A DNA stretch of 64,000 nt from JBLNDJ01 sp050261515. Its GTDB lineage: Bacteria > Acidobacteriota > Terriglobia > Bryobacterales > Bryobacteraceae. The DNA lies in assembly GCA_050261515.1 (NCBI GenBank), contig JBLNDJ010000040.1, positions 1 to 64,000 on the forward strand, given 5' to 3'. The notes under the pieces are model-generated. The model saw only the letters and a program-made list of their open reading frames with translations, ran no database searches and was not told the origin of the DNA. The first letter of the stretch is position 1, and every line of letters begins with the position of its first letter. Shown here one piece after another: positions 8,417-16,259 of this stretch. The position numbers and the translations under genes are program-made.

Positions 8417-9044
8417 TCTCACGAAACTCTACGAGGCCGTCCTCAACGGCGACAGCAAAGGGGCGGTCGCGATCACGAAGCAGGCGCTCGAGGAAGGGAC
8501 CGATCCGCTCGAGATCGTCAGCAAGCACATGATTCCGGCGATGGACGAGGCGGGCCGCCGCTTCGAGTGCGAAGAGTACTTCGTGCCCGAACTGCTGCTG
8601 GCGGCGCGGGCCATGAAGGGCGCGCTGGAGCTGATCCGGCCGCTGCTGGCCGCGCGCGGCGACGAGCCTGCGGGGCGCGTGGTGATCGGCACGGTGAAAG
8701 GCGACCTGCACGACATCGGGAAGAACCTGATCGCGTCGATGCTCGAAGGCGGCGGCTTCGAGGTGATCGATCTCGGGACGGACGTTTCGCCCGAGAAGTT
8801 CGTGCAGGCGGTGAAGGAGCGCAATCCCAACCTGGTGTGTTTGTCGGCGCTGCTCACGGTCACGATGCCGTCGATGAAGACGACGATCGACGCGTTGAAG
8901 GCCGCGGGCGTGCGGGAGAAGGTGCGCGTGGTGGTGGGCGGCGCTCCGGTGACCGAGCAGTGGGCGAAGGAAATCGGCGCGGACGCGTATGGGGAAAATG
9001 CCGCGTCGGCGGTGCCGCTGGCCCGGCGGCTGGTCGGGAAGTGA
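8409..9044 (+). CDS. Corrinoid (methyltransferase cognate) protein
   Basis: A 211-residue MtaC/MtbC/MttC-like protein. Residues 1-85 form the four-helix methylated-cobalamin cap, and residues 88-211 the Rossmann-like B12 domain with the lower axial ligand motif D99-L-H101-D-I-G104, then GGGFEVIDLG and the SALLTVTM and GGAPVT segments. It shuttles methyl groups between a substrate methyltransferase and a UroD-like methyltransferase. No N-terminal substrate methyltransferase is adjacent, but an MttB homologue lies at 48.0 kb. Confidence 0.9.
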   Translation: MPDLTKLYEAVLNGDSKGAVAITKQALEEGTDPLEIVSKHMIPAMDEAGRRFECEEYFVPELLLAARAMKGALELIRPLLAARGDEPAGRVVIGTVKGDLHDIGKNLIASMLEGGGFEVIDLGTDVSPEKFVQAVKERNPNLVCLSALLTVTMPSMKTTIDALKAAGVREKVRVVVGGAPVTEQWAKEIGADAYGENAASAVPLARRLVGK

Positions 9045-9093
9045 GCGCGGCGGCGGTTCACAACCGGCGCGCGGGTCTGGCAACCTGGCCTAC

Positions 9094-9906
9094 ATGGAAC
9101 ACGATGATCTGGTAGACGCGATCCGGCGGCGGCGGGCGATTTTGTTCGTCGGCGCCGGAGTGTCGAAGAACGTCGGCGTGCCCACCACCACGGAGATCGT
9201 CAACGAGATCGCGCGGCAGCTTGGCTACGATCCGCAGGAGTTCCAAAAGCTTGCGGACCATCGGACGCTCGCCGAGTTTTACCAGCTTACGAAGGGCACG
9301 CTCGGGCCGCTCAGAAGCTGGATGGACGTCACGTGGCACCGGCAGGACGCCGATGTGCGCGACTCCCAGATTCACAAGCTGATCGTCGAGCTCGAGTTTC
9401 CGATCATTTACACGACGAACTACGACCGGTGGCTCGAGCGCGCGTTCGAGGCGTACGGGCGCGAGTACATCAAGATCACCAACGTCGGCGATCTGCTCAA
9501 AGCCCGGGAGGGCGTGACGCAGATCGTGAAATATCACGGCGATTTCGACGACGATGCTTCGATCATTCTCACCGAAACCAGCTTCTTCGAGCGGCTGGAT
9601 TTCGAGAGCGCGCTCGATCTGAAATTGCAGGCGGATGTGCTGGGGCGGCCGGTGCTGTTCGTCGGCTACAGCATGTCCGACATCAACATCAGGTACCTCG
9701 TGTACAAGCTCCAGCGGCTGTGGGAGTCGTCGCATCTGAGCCAGTTGCGGCCGAAGTCGTACGTGTTCCTGGGCGCGTCGAACCCGGTGCAGGAGCGCGT
9801 CCTGAGGCGGCGCGGCATCGAGCCGGTGGTTTCCGAGTGCGAGCATCCGGGCGAGGGGCTCGCGAAGTTTCTATCGGACCTGCTCGATCGCGTTTCGCCG
9901 AAGTGA
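9094..9906 (+). CDS. SIR2-domain protein within the corrinoid operon
   Basis: A 270-residue SIR2-like protein. NAD-site features are visible: FVGAGVS (18-24), TTNYD (107-111) and KYHGD with H148, then a conserved FVGYSMSDINIRYLV segment typical of the SIR2_2-type NADase/deacetylase-like branch found in stand-alone and defence proteins. No zinc-binding Cys quartet is seen, so a classic deacetylase is unlikely. It lies 49 bases after the corrinoid protein and two bases before the DUF1638 gene, so it appears to belong to the operon. It might act on NAD(+) or ADP-ribose; the link to methyl transfer is unexplained. Confidence 0.75.
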   Translation: MEHDDLVDAIRRRRAILFVGAGVSKNVGVPTTTEIVNEIARQLGYDPQEFQKLADHRTLAEFYQLTKGTLGPLRSWMDVTWHRQDADVRDSQIHKLIVELEFPIIYTTNYDRWLERAFEAYGREYIKITNVGDLLKAREGVTQIVKYHGDFDDDASIILTETSFFERLDFESALDLKLQADVLGRPVLFVGYSMSDINIRYLVYKLQRLWESSHLSQLRPKSYVFLGASNPVQERVLRRRGIEPVVSECEHPGEGLAKFLSDLLDRVSPK

Positions 9907-9908
9907 CC

Positions 9909-10652
9909 ATGCGCCTGAAGCTGGTCAGTTGCGAGATTTTCTATCGCGAGATGTGCGCGGCCGTGGCGCGGTCTCCGAACCAGGTGGATGTCGAGTTCCT
10001 GCCCAAGGGCCTGCACGACAGCGGGTCGGAGATGATGCTCGACCGGCTGCAAGCGGCGCTCGACGCGGTGGACGAGTCGCGCTACCAGGCGATCTTGTTC
10101 GGCTATGCGCTGTGCGGCAACGGGTTGGTGGGGCTCAGGACGCGGTCGAAGCCGGTTGTGATTCCGCGCGCGCACGACTGCATCACTCTGTTCCTCGGCA
10201 GCAAGGAGCGGTATCTCGAGTACTTCACGAACAACCCCGGCGTGTACTTCAAGACCACGGGGTGGATCGAGCGCGGCGAGGGGTTGCAGCCGCTGAGCGC
10301 GCAGGCGCTGCGGAAGACGGGCATCGGGTACAGCTACGAGGAGTTGCTCGAGAAGTACGGCGAGGAGAACGCGAAGTACCTCTACGAGCAGCTCGGGGAG
10401 CACACGCGGAACTACAGGCAGCTCACCTTTATCGAGATGGGCGTCGAGCCGGACGAGCGGTTCGAGCGCGCCACGGTCGAAGAGGCCGCGCGGCGCGAAT
10501 GGAAGTACGAGAAGGTGCGGGGCGATATGGGGCTCGTGCACGATTTGGTCGATGGGCGGTGGGACCCGGAGAAGTTTCTCATCGTGCCGCCGGGATGGCG
10601 CGTCGTGGCCAAGCACGACGACTCGATTATAGGAGCGGAAAAGGCGTCATGA
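9909..10652 (+). CDS. DUF1638 family protein
   Basis: A 247-residue protein of the DUF1638 type, recognised by MRLKLVSCEIFYREM, the central ILFGYALCGNGLVGL segment and RAHDCITLFLGSKERYLEYF. The conserved Cys residues in those three segments (residues 8, about 73 and 97) suggest a metal or corrinoid-related role. Family members occur next to corrinoid methyltransferase genes in archaea and bacteria, which agrees with its position. The biochemical role is not established. Its stop overlaps the next start (ATGA). Confidence 0.75.
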   Translation: MRLKLVSCEIFYREMCAAVARSPNQVDVEFLPKGLHDSGSEMMLDRLQAALDAVDESRYQAILFGYALCGNGLVGLRTRSKPVVIPRAHDCITLFLGSKERYLEYFTNNPGVYFKTTGWIERGEGLQPLSAQALRKTGIGYSYEELLEKYGEENAKYLYEQLGEHTRNYRQLTFIEMGVEPDERFERATVEEAARREWKYEKVRGDMGLVHDLVDGRWDPEKFLIVPPGWRVVAKHDDSIIGAEKAS

Positions 10653-11686
10653 CGGGCAGGGAACGGATCATCGCGACGATCGAGGGACGCCAGGCCGACC
10701 AGCTTGCGCTCATGCCGATCACGATGATGTTCGCTGCGCGCGAGATCGGCGTGGCGTATCGCGATTACGTGAGCGATTACCGGGTGCTGGCCGAGGCGCA
10801 GATCCGCACGGCCGGGGCGTACGGGTTCGACTTCGTGTCGGCGATTTCGGACCCGGCGCGCGAGGCCGCCGATCTGGGCGCGGCGATCGAGTGGTTCCCG
10901 GATCAGCCGCCGGCGATCGTGGAGGAGCAGGCGCTGCTCGGGGACAAGCGCGCGCTGGCGGGGTTGCGGGCGCCCGATCCGCTTGGCGGCGGGCGCATGC
11001 ACGATCGCGTGAAGGGCGTGGCGCTGCTGAAGGAGCGGGCGGGGCGGGACCTGCTTGTCGAGGGATGGGTCGAGGGGCCGTGCGCGATGGGGGCGGACCT
11101 GCGTGGCATCAACACTTTGATGCTCGACTTCTTCGACGATGAAGGGTTCGTGCGGGATCTGTTCGAGTTTGCGGTGGCGATGGAGTTGGATTTCGCCCGC
11201 GCGCAGGTCGAGGCGGGGGCGGACATCATCGGCGTGGGCGATGCGGCGGCGTCACTGGTCGGGCCGGCGCTGTACCAGGAGTTCGTGCTGCCGTATGAGC
11301 GGAAGCTCGTGGACGGGCTGCATGCGATGGGGACGCGCGTGCGGCTGCATATCTGCGGGAAGACGCGGCGGCTGTTTGGCGGGATCGCGACGCTGGGATG
11401 CGAAATTGTGGACCTGGACTGGATGGCTCCGATGGCCGACGCGCGGCGTGAGATGGGGCCCGGGCAGACGCTGCTGGGGAATCTGGATCCGGTGGCGGTG
11501 CTTCGGAATGGGACGCCGGAGTGCGTGACCCGGATGGCGGCCGGGTGCCACCGCGCGGCGGGGGCGCGCTACATCGTTTCGGCCGGCTGCGAGGTGGTGC
11601 GGGACACTCCGGTTGAAAACTTGCGGGCGCTGTGCGCGTATGCCCGCTCTGGCGCGGCCGGAACAAATCGGGCAGGCGATCGGTAG
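10649..11686 (+). CDS. Second uroporphyrinogen decarboxylase-family methyltransferase
   Basis: A 345-residue MtaA-like UroD-family protein with H234-I-C236-G as the zinc/thiol motif and the typical tail LSAGCEVVRDTPVENLRAL-like segment (ivSAGCEVVRDTP). It is only distantly similar to the protein at 7139 and is closer in size to MtaA/MtbA methylcobalamin:coenzyme-M-type enzymes. Having two UroD-like proteins with one corrinoid protein suggests one loads and the other unloads the methyl group. It is the last gene of the operon. Confidence 0.78.
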   Translation: MTGRERIIATIEGRQADQLALMPITMMFAAREIGVAYRDYVSDYRVLAEAQIRTAGAYGFDFVSAISDPAREAADLGAAIEWFPDQPPAIVEEQALLGDKRALAGLRAPDPLGGGRMHDRVKGVALLKERAGRDLLVEGWVEGPCAMGADLRGINTLMLDFFDDEGFVRDLFEFAVAMELDFARAQVEAGADIIGVGDAAASLVGPALYQEFVLPYERKLVDGLHAMGTRVRLHICGKTRRLFGGIATLGCEIVDLDWMAPMADARREMGPGQTLLGNLDPVAVLRNGTPECVTRMAAGCHRAAGARYIVSAGCEVVRDTPVENLRALCAYARSGAAGTNRAGDR

Positions 11687-11704
11687 TCTTGTTGTGAGGA
11701 GGCT

Positions 11705-11917
11705 ATGCTCACGTTTCTGTTGTGGGTGATCTTGCTGTTCCTGTGCTGGCCGCTCGCACTGCTGGCGCTGGTGTTCTATCCGATCGTGTGGGTTGTGCTG
11801 CTGCCGTTCCGGCTGGTCGGGATCGCGGTCGGCGGCGCGCTGAACCTGGTGTGGGCCGTCGTGACGCTTCCGGCGCGCGTGCTGCGCGGCGGCTTCAGGC
11901 CGGGTACTTGCGTGTGA
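11705..11917 (+). CDS. Small two-helix membrane protein
   Basis: A 70-residue, strongly hydrophobic protein with an AGGAGG-like sequence shortly before the ATG. Residues about 2-36 and 38-58 form two membrane segments rich in Leu, Val and Trp. I do not recognise a family. Its 3' end overlaps the convergent CoA-binding gene by 23 bases. Confidence 0.5.
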   Translation: MLTFLLWVILLFLCWPLALLALVFYPIVWVVLLPFRLVGIAVGGALNLVWAVVTLPARVLRGGFRPGTCV

Positions 11918-12365
11918 TCTTCAAAAACGCGCCGTGCAGGCGGTGCACCCACTGGGTCTGCGGCAGGAACATGTAGGGACAGTAGCCGGGCACGACGCTG
12001 ATGCCGTTCCGGTTGCAGAAATCGATTGCGGCGTCGCTCACCGCGCCCTTTCCCGTGGCGCGGTAAAGCCAGATGCGCTTGATGCCGGCCTGGCGGCAAT
12101 CGTTGACGACGGTGGCGGCCGTGTCCGGCCTGGTCATGACAAGCACGCCTTCGACCGGCGGCTGGATGGCCTGCACGGAGTCGTAGCACGGCACGCCCTC
12201 GATCTCCTTCGCGGCCGGATTCACCGGCACGACGTCGTAGCCCTGCTTGCGCAGATCGCGAAACAGGCAGGTGTTGAAATCCCTCGGATTGCGGCTCGCG
12301 CCGACCAGCGCAATGCGCTTCTGCGCGAGAAAACCGTCGATGGCCTGGCGGGTGGTTTCGGGCAT
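11895..12365 (-). CDS. CoA-binding domain protein (YccU-like)
   Basis: A 156-residue single-domain CoA-binding protein of the succinyl-CoA synthetase alpha type: RIALVGASRNPRDFN is the nucleotide loop, followed by GYDVVPVNP and VLVMTRPDTAATVVNDC. The ATG at 12365 is chosen because GGGGGGAG precedes it and because the domain begins there; an upstream extension overlaps the divergent gene. Members often respond to CoA level, but no reaction is assigned. Confidence 0.8.
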   Translation of the reverse strand: MPETTRQAIDGFLAQKRIALVGASRNPRDFNTCLFRDLRKQGYDVVPVNPAAKEIEGVPCYDSVQAIQPPVEGVLVMTRPDTAATVVNDCRQAGIKRIWLYRATGKGAVSDAAIDFCNRNGISVVPGYCPYMFLPQTQWVHRLHGAFLKITRKYPA

Positions 12366-12429
12366 GAATTGCTCCCCCCGATATCGTACAATGAAGTAGC
12401 ATTTCTCGGGCGCAGGGGGGCTTTCTCGC

Positions 12430-13455
12430 ATGAGCGACAGCGCTACCCGTATGCCTTCGCTCGACGGGCTCCGGGCGATTTCGATTTCGCTTGTGCTGCT
12501 GGGGCATCTGGGCGGAACGCGCGGCTTCACGCCGCTCGACCTGGGGATCGGGGACTACGCGCACCTGGGCGTGGTCGTCTTCTTCGTGATCTCAGGGTTC
12601 CTCATCACCAATCTGCTGCTTTCCGAACACAGGAAGAAGGGCACGATCTCACTCGCGCGCTTCTACGAGCGGCGCGCGTTGCGGCTGTTTCCGGCGTCGT
12701 TCTTCTTCATCGCGTCCATCGCGGTTTTCTGGCTGCTGGGCGTGTTGCACCTTCAGCCGCGGGACTTCTTTCACGCCGCGACCTACACGGTGAACTACTT
12801 TCCGGCGCGGTCGTGGGAAGTGGGGCACCTGTGGTCGCTTTCGGTGGAAGAACAGTTCTACCTGCTGTGGCCTTGCGCGTTCCTCATGCTGGGGCCGCGG
12901 CGGGCGATGTGGCTGGCGGCAGCGGTGATCGTGCTGGGGCCGGGGGCGCGGTCGGCAAACCGGCTGTTCCTGATCGGGACCCCGTATCACGACCAGCCGA
13001 TGTTCCCGATGGTGGCCGACAGCCTGGCGATGGGGTGCCTGCTGGCGAGGGCGAGCGGATGGCTTACCCGGCAGCGATGGTATCTCAACATGTTCCGGCC
13101 TCACTTCGCCATGGCGCTGCTGGTTCTGATCCTGGTGATTAACCGCTACATGGATTTCACGGTGGTCTCGGTGTTCGGCACGTCGATGATCAACCTCGGG
13201 GTGGCGATTCTGATCCACCGGTCCGTGCATTGCCATGGAGACTGGGCCGGGAAGGTGCTCAACCTGAGGCCGATTGCGTTCGTCGGCGTGCTGAGCTACT
13301 CGCTGTATCTGTGGCAGCAGCTTTTTCTGAACCGGAATGCGGGGCGATGGGTGAATGGGTTTCCGCAGAACCTGATTCTGGCGGTGATCGCCGCGCTGGC
13401 GTCGTATCTGCTGTTGGAGAAGCCGGTGATGAGGCTGCGGGGCCGGTTGCGGTAG
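12430..13455 (+). CDS. Acyltransferase family 3 membrane protein (OafA-like)
   Basis: A 341-residue integral membrane O-acyltransferase with about ten hydrophobic helices. The N terminus MPSLDGLRAISISLVLLGH carries the family's catalytic-type His in helix 1, and the WSLSVEEQFYLLWP segment near residue 140 is diagnostic. It probably transfers acetyl or other acyl groups to a cell-surface sugar. No extracellular SGNH domain is present. Confidence 0.88.
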   Translation: MSDSATRMPSLDGLRAISISLVLLGHLGGTRGFTPLDLGIGDYAHLGVVVFFVISGFLITNLLLSEHRKKGTISLARFYERRALRLFPASFFFIASIAVFWLLGVLHLQPRDFFHAATYTVNYFPARSWEVGHLWSLSVEEQFYLLWPCAFLMLGPRRAMWLAAAVIVLGPGARSANRLFLIGTPYHDQPMFPMVADSLAMGCLLARASGWLTRQRWYLNMFRPHFAMALLVLILVINRYMDFTVVSVFGTSMINLGVAILIHRSVHCHGDWAGKVLNLRPIAFVGVLSYSLYLWQQLFLNRNAGRWVNGFPQNLILAVIAALASYLLLEKPVMRLRGRLR

Positions 13456-13501
13456 GCTGTGGCCGTGCCCCTCGTGCTAACCTCTACGTTTGGCGTCCCC
13501 T

Positions 13502-14053
13502 ATGCCCGTCACACGCGAGAAGACACAGCTCATGAGCGCGTCCGAGATCGACCGGACGCTGGTCCGCCTGGCGCACGAAATTCTGGAGAAATCGGAGGAC
13601 CTGGACCGGCTGGCGTTCATCGGGATACGGCGGCGCGGGGTCCCGATCGCACAGCGCCTGGCCGCCAAAATCAAAGCGCTCGAGGGCCTGGAAATTCCCG
13701 TCGGCATCCTCGATATCACGCTGTACCGCGACGATCTTTCGACCATCGCGGCGCAGCCGGTCGTCAACGCGACGGAGATCCCGTTTCCGGTCACCGGGCG
13801 CGACATTATCCTGATCGATGACGTGCTGTACACGGGCCGCACGATCCGTGCCGCGATGGACGCGCTGTTCGATCACGGGCGGCCGGCCCAGGTGCACCTG
13901 CTGGTCCTGATCGACCGCGGCCATCGCGAGCTGCCGATCGAGGCGCGGTTCACGGGCCGCTATGTACAGACGACGAACAAGGAAACCATCGAAGTGAAGT
14001 TCAACGAGATCGACCAGACGGAGAAGGTCCTGCTGGCCGAGAAAGTGGATTAG
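13502..14053 (+). CDS. pyrR: PyrR bifunctional regulator / uracil phosphoribosyltransferase
   Basis: A 183-residue phosphoribosyltransferase-fold protein with the PRPP loop DIILIDDVLYTGRTIRAA and the early GIRRRGVPIA segment characteristic of PyrR. It would sense UMP and control the pyrimidine operon by RNA attenuation, and may also have weak UPRTase activity. The gene starts the run pyrR-pyrB-pyrC. I looked for an attenuator in front of pyrB, but the gap is only six bases, so any RNA target must lie inside the short leader before 13502 or elsewhere. Confidence 0.9.
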   Translation: MPVTREKTQLMSASEIDRTLVRLAHEILEKSEDLDRLAFIGIRRRGVPIAQRLAAKIKALEGLEIPVGILDITLYRDDLSTIAAQPVVNATEIPFPVTGRDIILIDDVLYTGRTIRAAMDALFDHGRPAQVHLLVLIDRGHRELPIEARFTGRYVQTTNKETIEVKFNEIDQTEKVLLAEKVD

Positions 14054-14059
14054 CCACAG

Positions 14060-14992
14060 ATGCCTGTCGGATTGTTAGGAATCGAGGGGCTGGAGCGCTC
14101 CGAGATCGCGGCGATCCTCGAACGCGCGAAGGATTTCCAGCCGCCTGCCCACCAGTCGTTCCAGCGCCACGACATTCTGAAGGGACGCATGATCGTCAAC
14201 CTCTTCTACGAGGCTTCGACGCGCACGCGGACCAGCTTCGAGATTGCCGCCAAGCGGCTGGGGGCGGACGCCATCTCGATCACGGCGGCGGGCTCGAGCG
14301 TGTCGAAGGGCGAATCGCTCGTCGATACGCTGAACACGCTGGTCGCGATGCGGCCGGATGCGATCGTGATGCGCCATGCGGCGTCCGGCGCTCCGCACTT
14401 CCTGGCGCGGTATCTGCCGCGCACGCCGATCATCAACGCGGGCGACGGGACGCACGAGCACCCGACGCAGGCGCTGCTCGACGCGCGCACGATTCTCGAC
14501 CATCGCGGGTCGCTCGAAGGATTGAAGGTGGCGATCATCGGCGACATCGCGCACAGCCGCGTGGCGCGCTCGAATATTTACCTGCTGTCGAAGTTCGGCG
14601 CGTCGGTGGTGCTGTGCGGCCCGGCGTCGCTGGTGCCGGTGGAGCTGGCGAGCATCGCGCCGGGCGTCACGATCACCTACGAAATCGGCAAGGCGATCGA
14701 GAACGCCGATGTGGTCATGATGCTGCGCGTGCAGCTCGAACGGCAGCACGAGGCGGCGTTTCCGGCAAGCGAGTATTTCCAGTTCTACGGCCTGCGGCTG
14801 GAGCATCTGGATCTCGTGAAACCCGACGCGATCGTGATGCACCCCGGGCCGATCAACCGCGGCCGCGAGATTTCTTCCGACGTTGCCGATTCGCAGCGGT
14901 CCGTCATTTTGAACCAGGTCGAGAACGGCGTGGCAGTGCGCATGGCCGTGCTCGAGCGGATACTGACATCCCATGCCGAAACTGCTCATTAA
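14060..14992 (+). CDS. pyrB: Aspartate carbamoyltransferase catalytic subunit
   Basis: A 310-residue carbamoyltransferase, second step of pyrimidine synthesis. The carbamoyl-phosphate site FYEASTRTRTSFE and the later GDGTHEHPTQALLD and MHPGPINRG segments are all present, including the aspartate-specific ones. It overlaps pyrC by 20 bases. No pyrI regulatory subunit is seen. Confidence 0.95.
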   Translation: MPVGLLGIEGLERSEIAAILERAKDFQPPAHQSFQRHDILKGRMIVNLFYEASTRTRTSFEIAAKRLGADAISITAAGSSVSKGESLVDTLNTLVAMRPDAIVMRHAASGAPHFLARYLPRTPIINAGDGTHEHPTQALLDARTILDHRGSLEGLKVAIIGDIAHSRVARSNIYLLSKFGASVVLCGPASLVPVELASIAPGVTITYEIGKAIENADVVMMLRVQLERQHEAAFPASEYFQFYGLRLEHLDLVKPDAIVMHPGPINRGREISSDVADSQRSVILNQVENGVAVRMAVLERILTSHAETAH

Positions 14993-16250
14993 GAACGGGC
15001 GCGTGATCGATCCGGCCTCCGGCCGCGACGAAATCGCAGACGTGTTGATCAAGAGCGGCCTGGTGGTGCGCGTAGGGCAGGACCTGCATGCCACGGGCGC
15101 CATCGCGTTCGACGCCACCGGGCTGGTGGTCGCGCCCGGGTTCATCGATATGCACGTGCACCTGCGCGAGCCGGGCTTCGAGCATGCCGAGACGATCGAG
15201 AGCGGGTCGCGTGCCGCGGCCGCAGGCGGGTTCACGTCGATCTGCGCGATGCCGAATACGAACCCGGTGAACGATGACGCCACCGTGACGCGATACATCG
15301 TCGAGCGCGCGCAGCGGTCGGCGGTGGTCAACGTGTTCCCGATCGGCGCGATCACGAAGGGCAGCGCCGGGGAACAGCTTGCGTCGATCGGGTCGATGAA
15401 ATCGGCCGGTGTGGTGGCGATTTCCGACGACGGGCGCCCGGTCATGAATTCGCGCGTGATGCGCCGCGCGATGGAGTTTGCGCGGGCCTTCGACCTGCCG
15501 GTGATCGATCATTGCGAAGACCTGAACCTGAGCGCCGGCGGCGATATGCACGAGGGGTTCGAATCCGTGCGGCGCGGGCTGCGGGGGATTCCGGCCGCGT
15601 CCGAGGACGTCATGGTCGCGCGCGACCTGATTCTCTCGGCGACGACCGGGGCGCGGTTCCACGTCGCGCATCTGTCCTCGGAGCGCTCCATCGACATGGT
15701 GGCGCAGGCGAAGGCGCGCAAGCTGCCGGTCACATGCGAGGTCACTCCGCATCACATTGCGCTTACCGATGCGGGAATGCCGCCCTACGACAGCAACTAT
15801 AAGATGAAGCCTCCGCTGCGAACGGGGTGCGATGCGGGAGCGCTGATCGAGGGCATCGCGGCTGGCGTGGTGGATGCGATCGCGACGGACCACGCGCCGC
15901 ACCCGGGCAGCGAGAAGATGCAGGAGTTCGAGAAGTGCCCGTTCGGGATTATCGGCCTGGAGACGGCGCTGGCGGTGTGCCTGGAGACGCTGGTGCACTC
16001 GGGAAAGATTTCGCTGGCACGGCTGATCGAACTGTTCACGGCGGGGCCGGCGCGGGTGCTCGGGTTGAATCGCGGGCGGCTGGAGCCGGGGCTTCCGGGT
16101 GATGTCACGATTTTCGATCCGGAGTTGAGCTGGACGTACGATGTGAACCGGTCGCTGTCGCGCAGCCGGAATTCGCCGTTCCACGGGCGGACTTTCCGCG
16201 GGGCTCCTGTGGCGACGGTGGTGGGCGGGAACGTGGTTTGGCAGCGGTAA
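14973..16250 (+). CDS. pyrC: Dihydroorotase
   Basis: A 425-residue type I dihydroorotase of the amidohydrolase superfamily, with H61 and H63 in GFIDMHVHLREPG, NPVNDD, and the metal-ligand segments HCEDLNLS and ATDHAPH. The active enzyme closes N-carbamoyl-aspartate to dihydroorotate. It follows pyrB with an overlap, as in many pyr operons. Confidence 0.95.
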   Translation: MPKLLIKNGRVIDPASGRDEIADVLIKSGLVVRVGQDLHATGAIAFDATGLVVAPGFIDMHVHLREPGFEHAETIESGSRAAAAGGFTSICAMPNTNPVNDDATVTRYIVERAQRSAVVNVFPIGAITKGSAGEQLASIGSMKSAGVVAISDDGRPVMNSRVMRRAMEFARAFDLPVIDHCEDLNLSAGGDMHEGFESVRRGLRGIPAASEDVMVARDLILSATTGARFHVAHLSSERSIDMVAQAKARKLPVTCEVTPHHIALTDAGMPPYDSNYKMKPPLRTGCDAGALIEGIAAGVVDAIATDHAPHPGSEKMQEFEKCPFGIIGLETALAVCLETLVHSGKISLARLIELFTAGPARVLGLNRGRLEPGLPGDVTIFDPELSWTYDVNRSLSRSRNSPFHGRTFRGAPVATVVGGNVVWQR

Positions 16251-16259
16251 GGAGCACTT

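Noticed and set aside
9094..9906. SIR2 protein as part of an anti-phage defence island (Thoeris- or DSR-like)
   Set aside because: No partner defence gene, integrase or phage gene is nearby; the neighbours are all methyl-transfer genes in the same direction.
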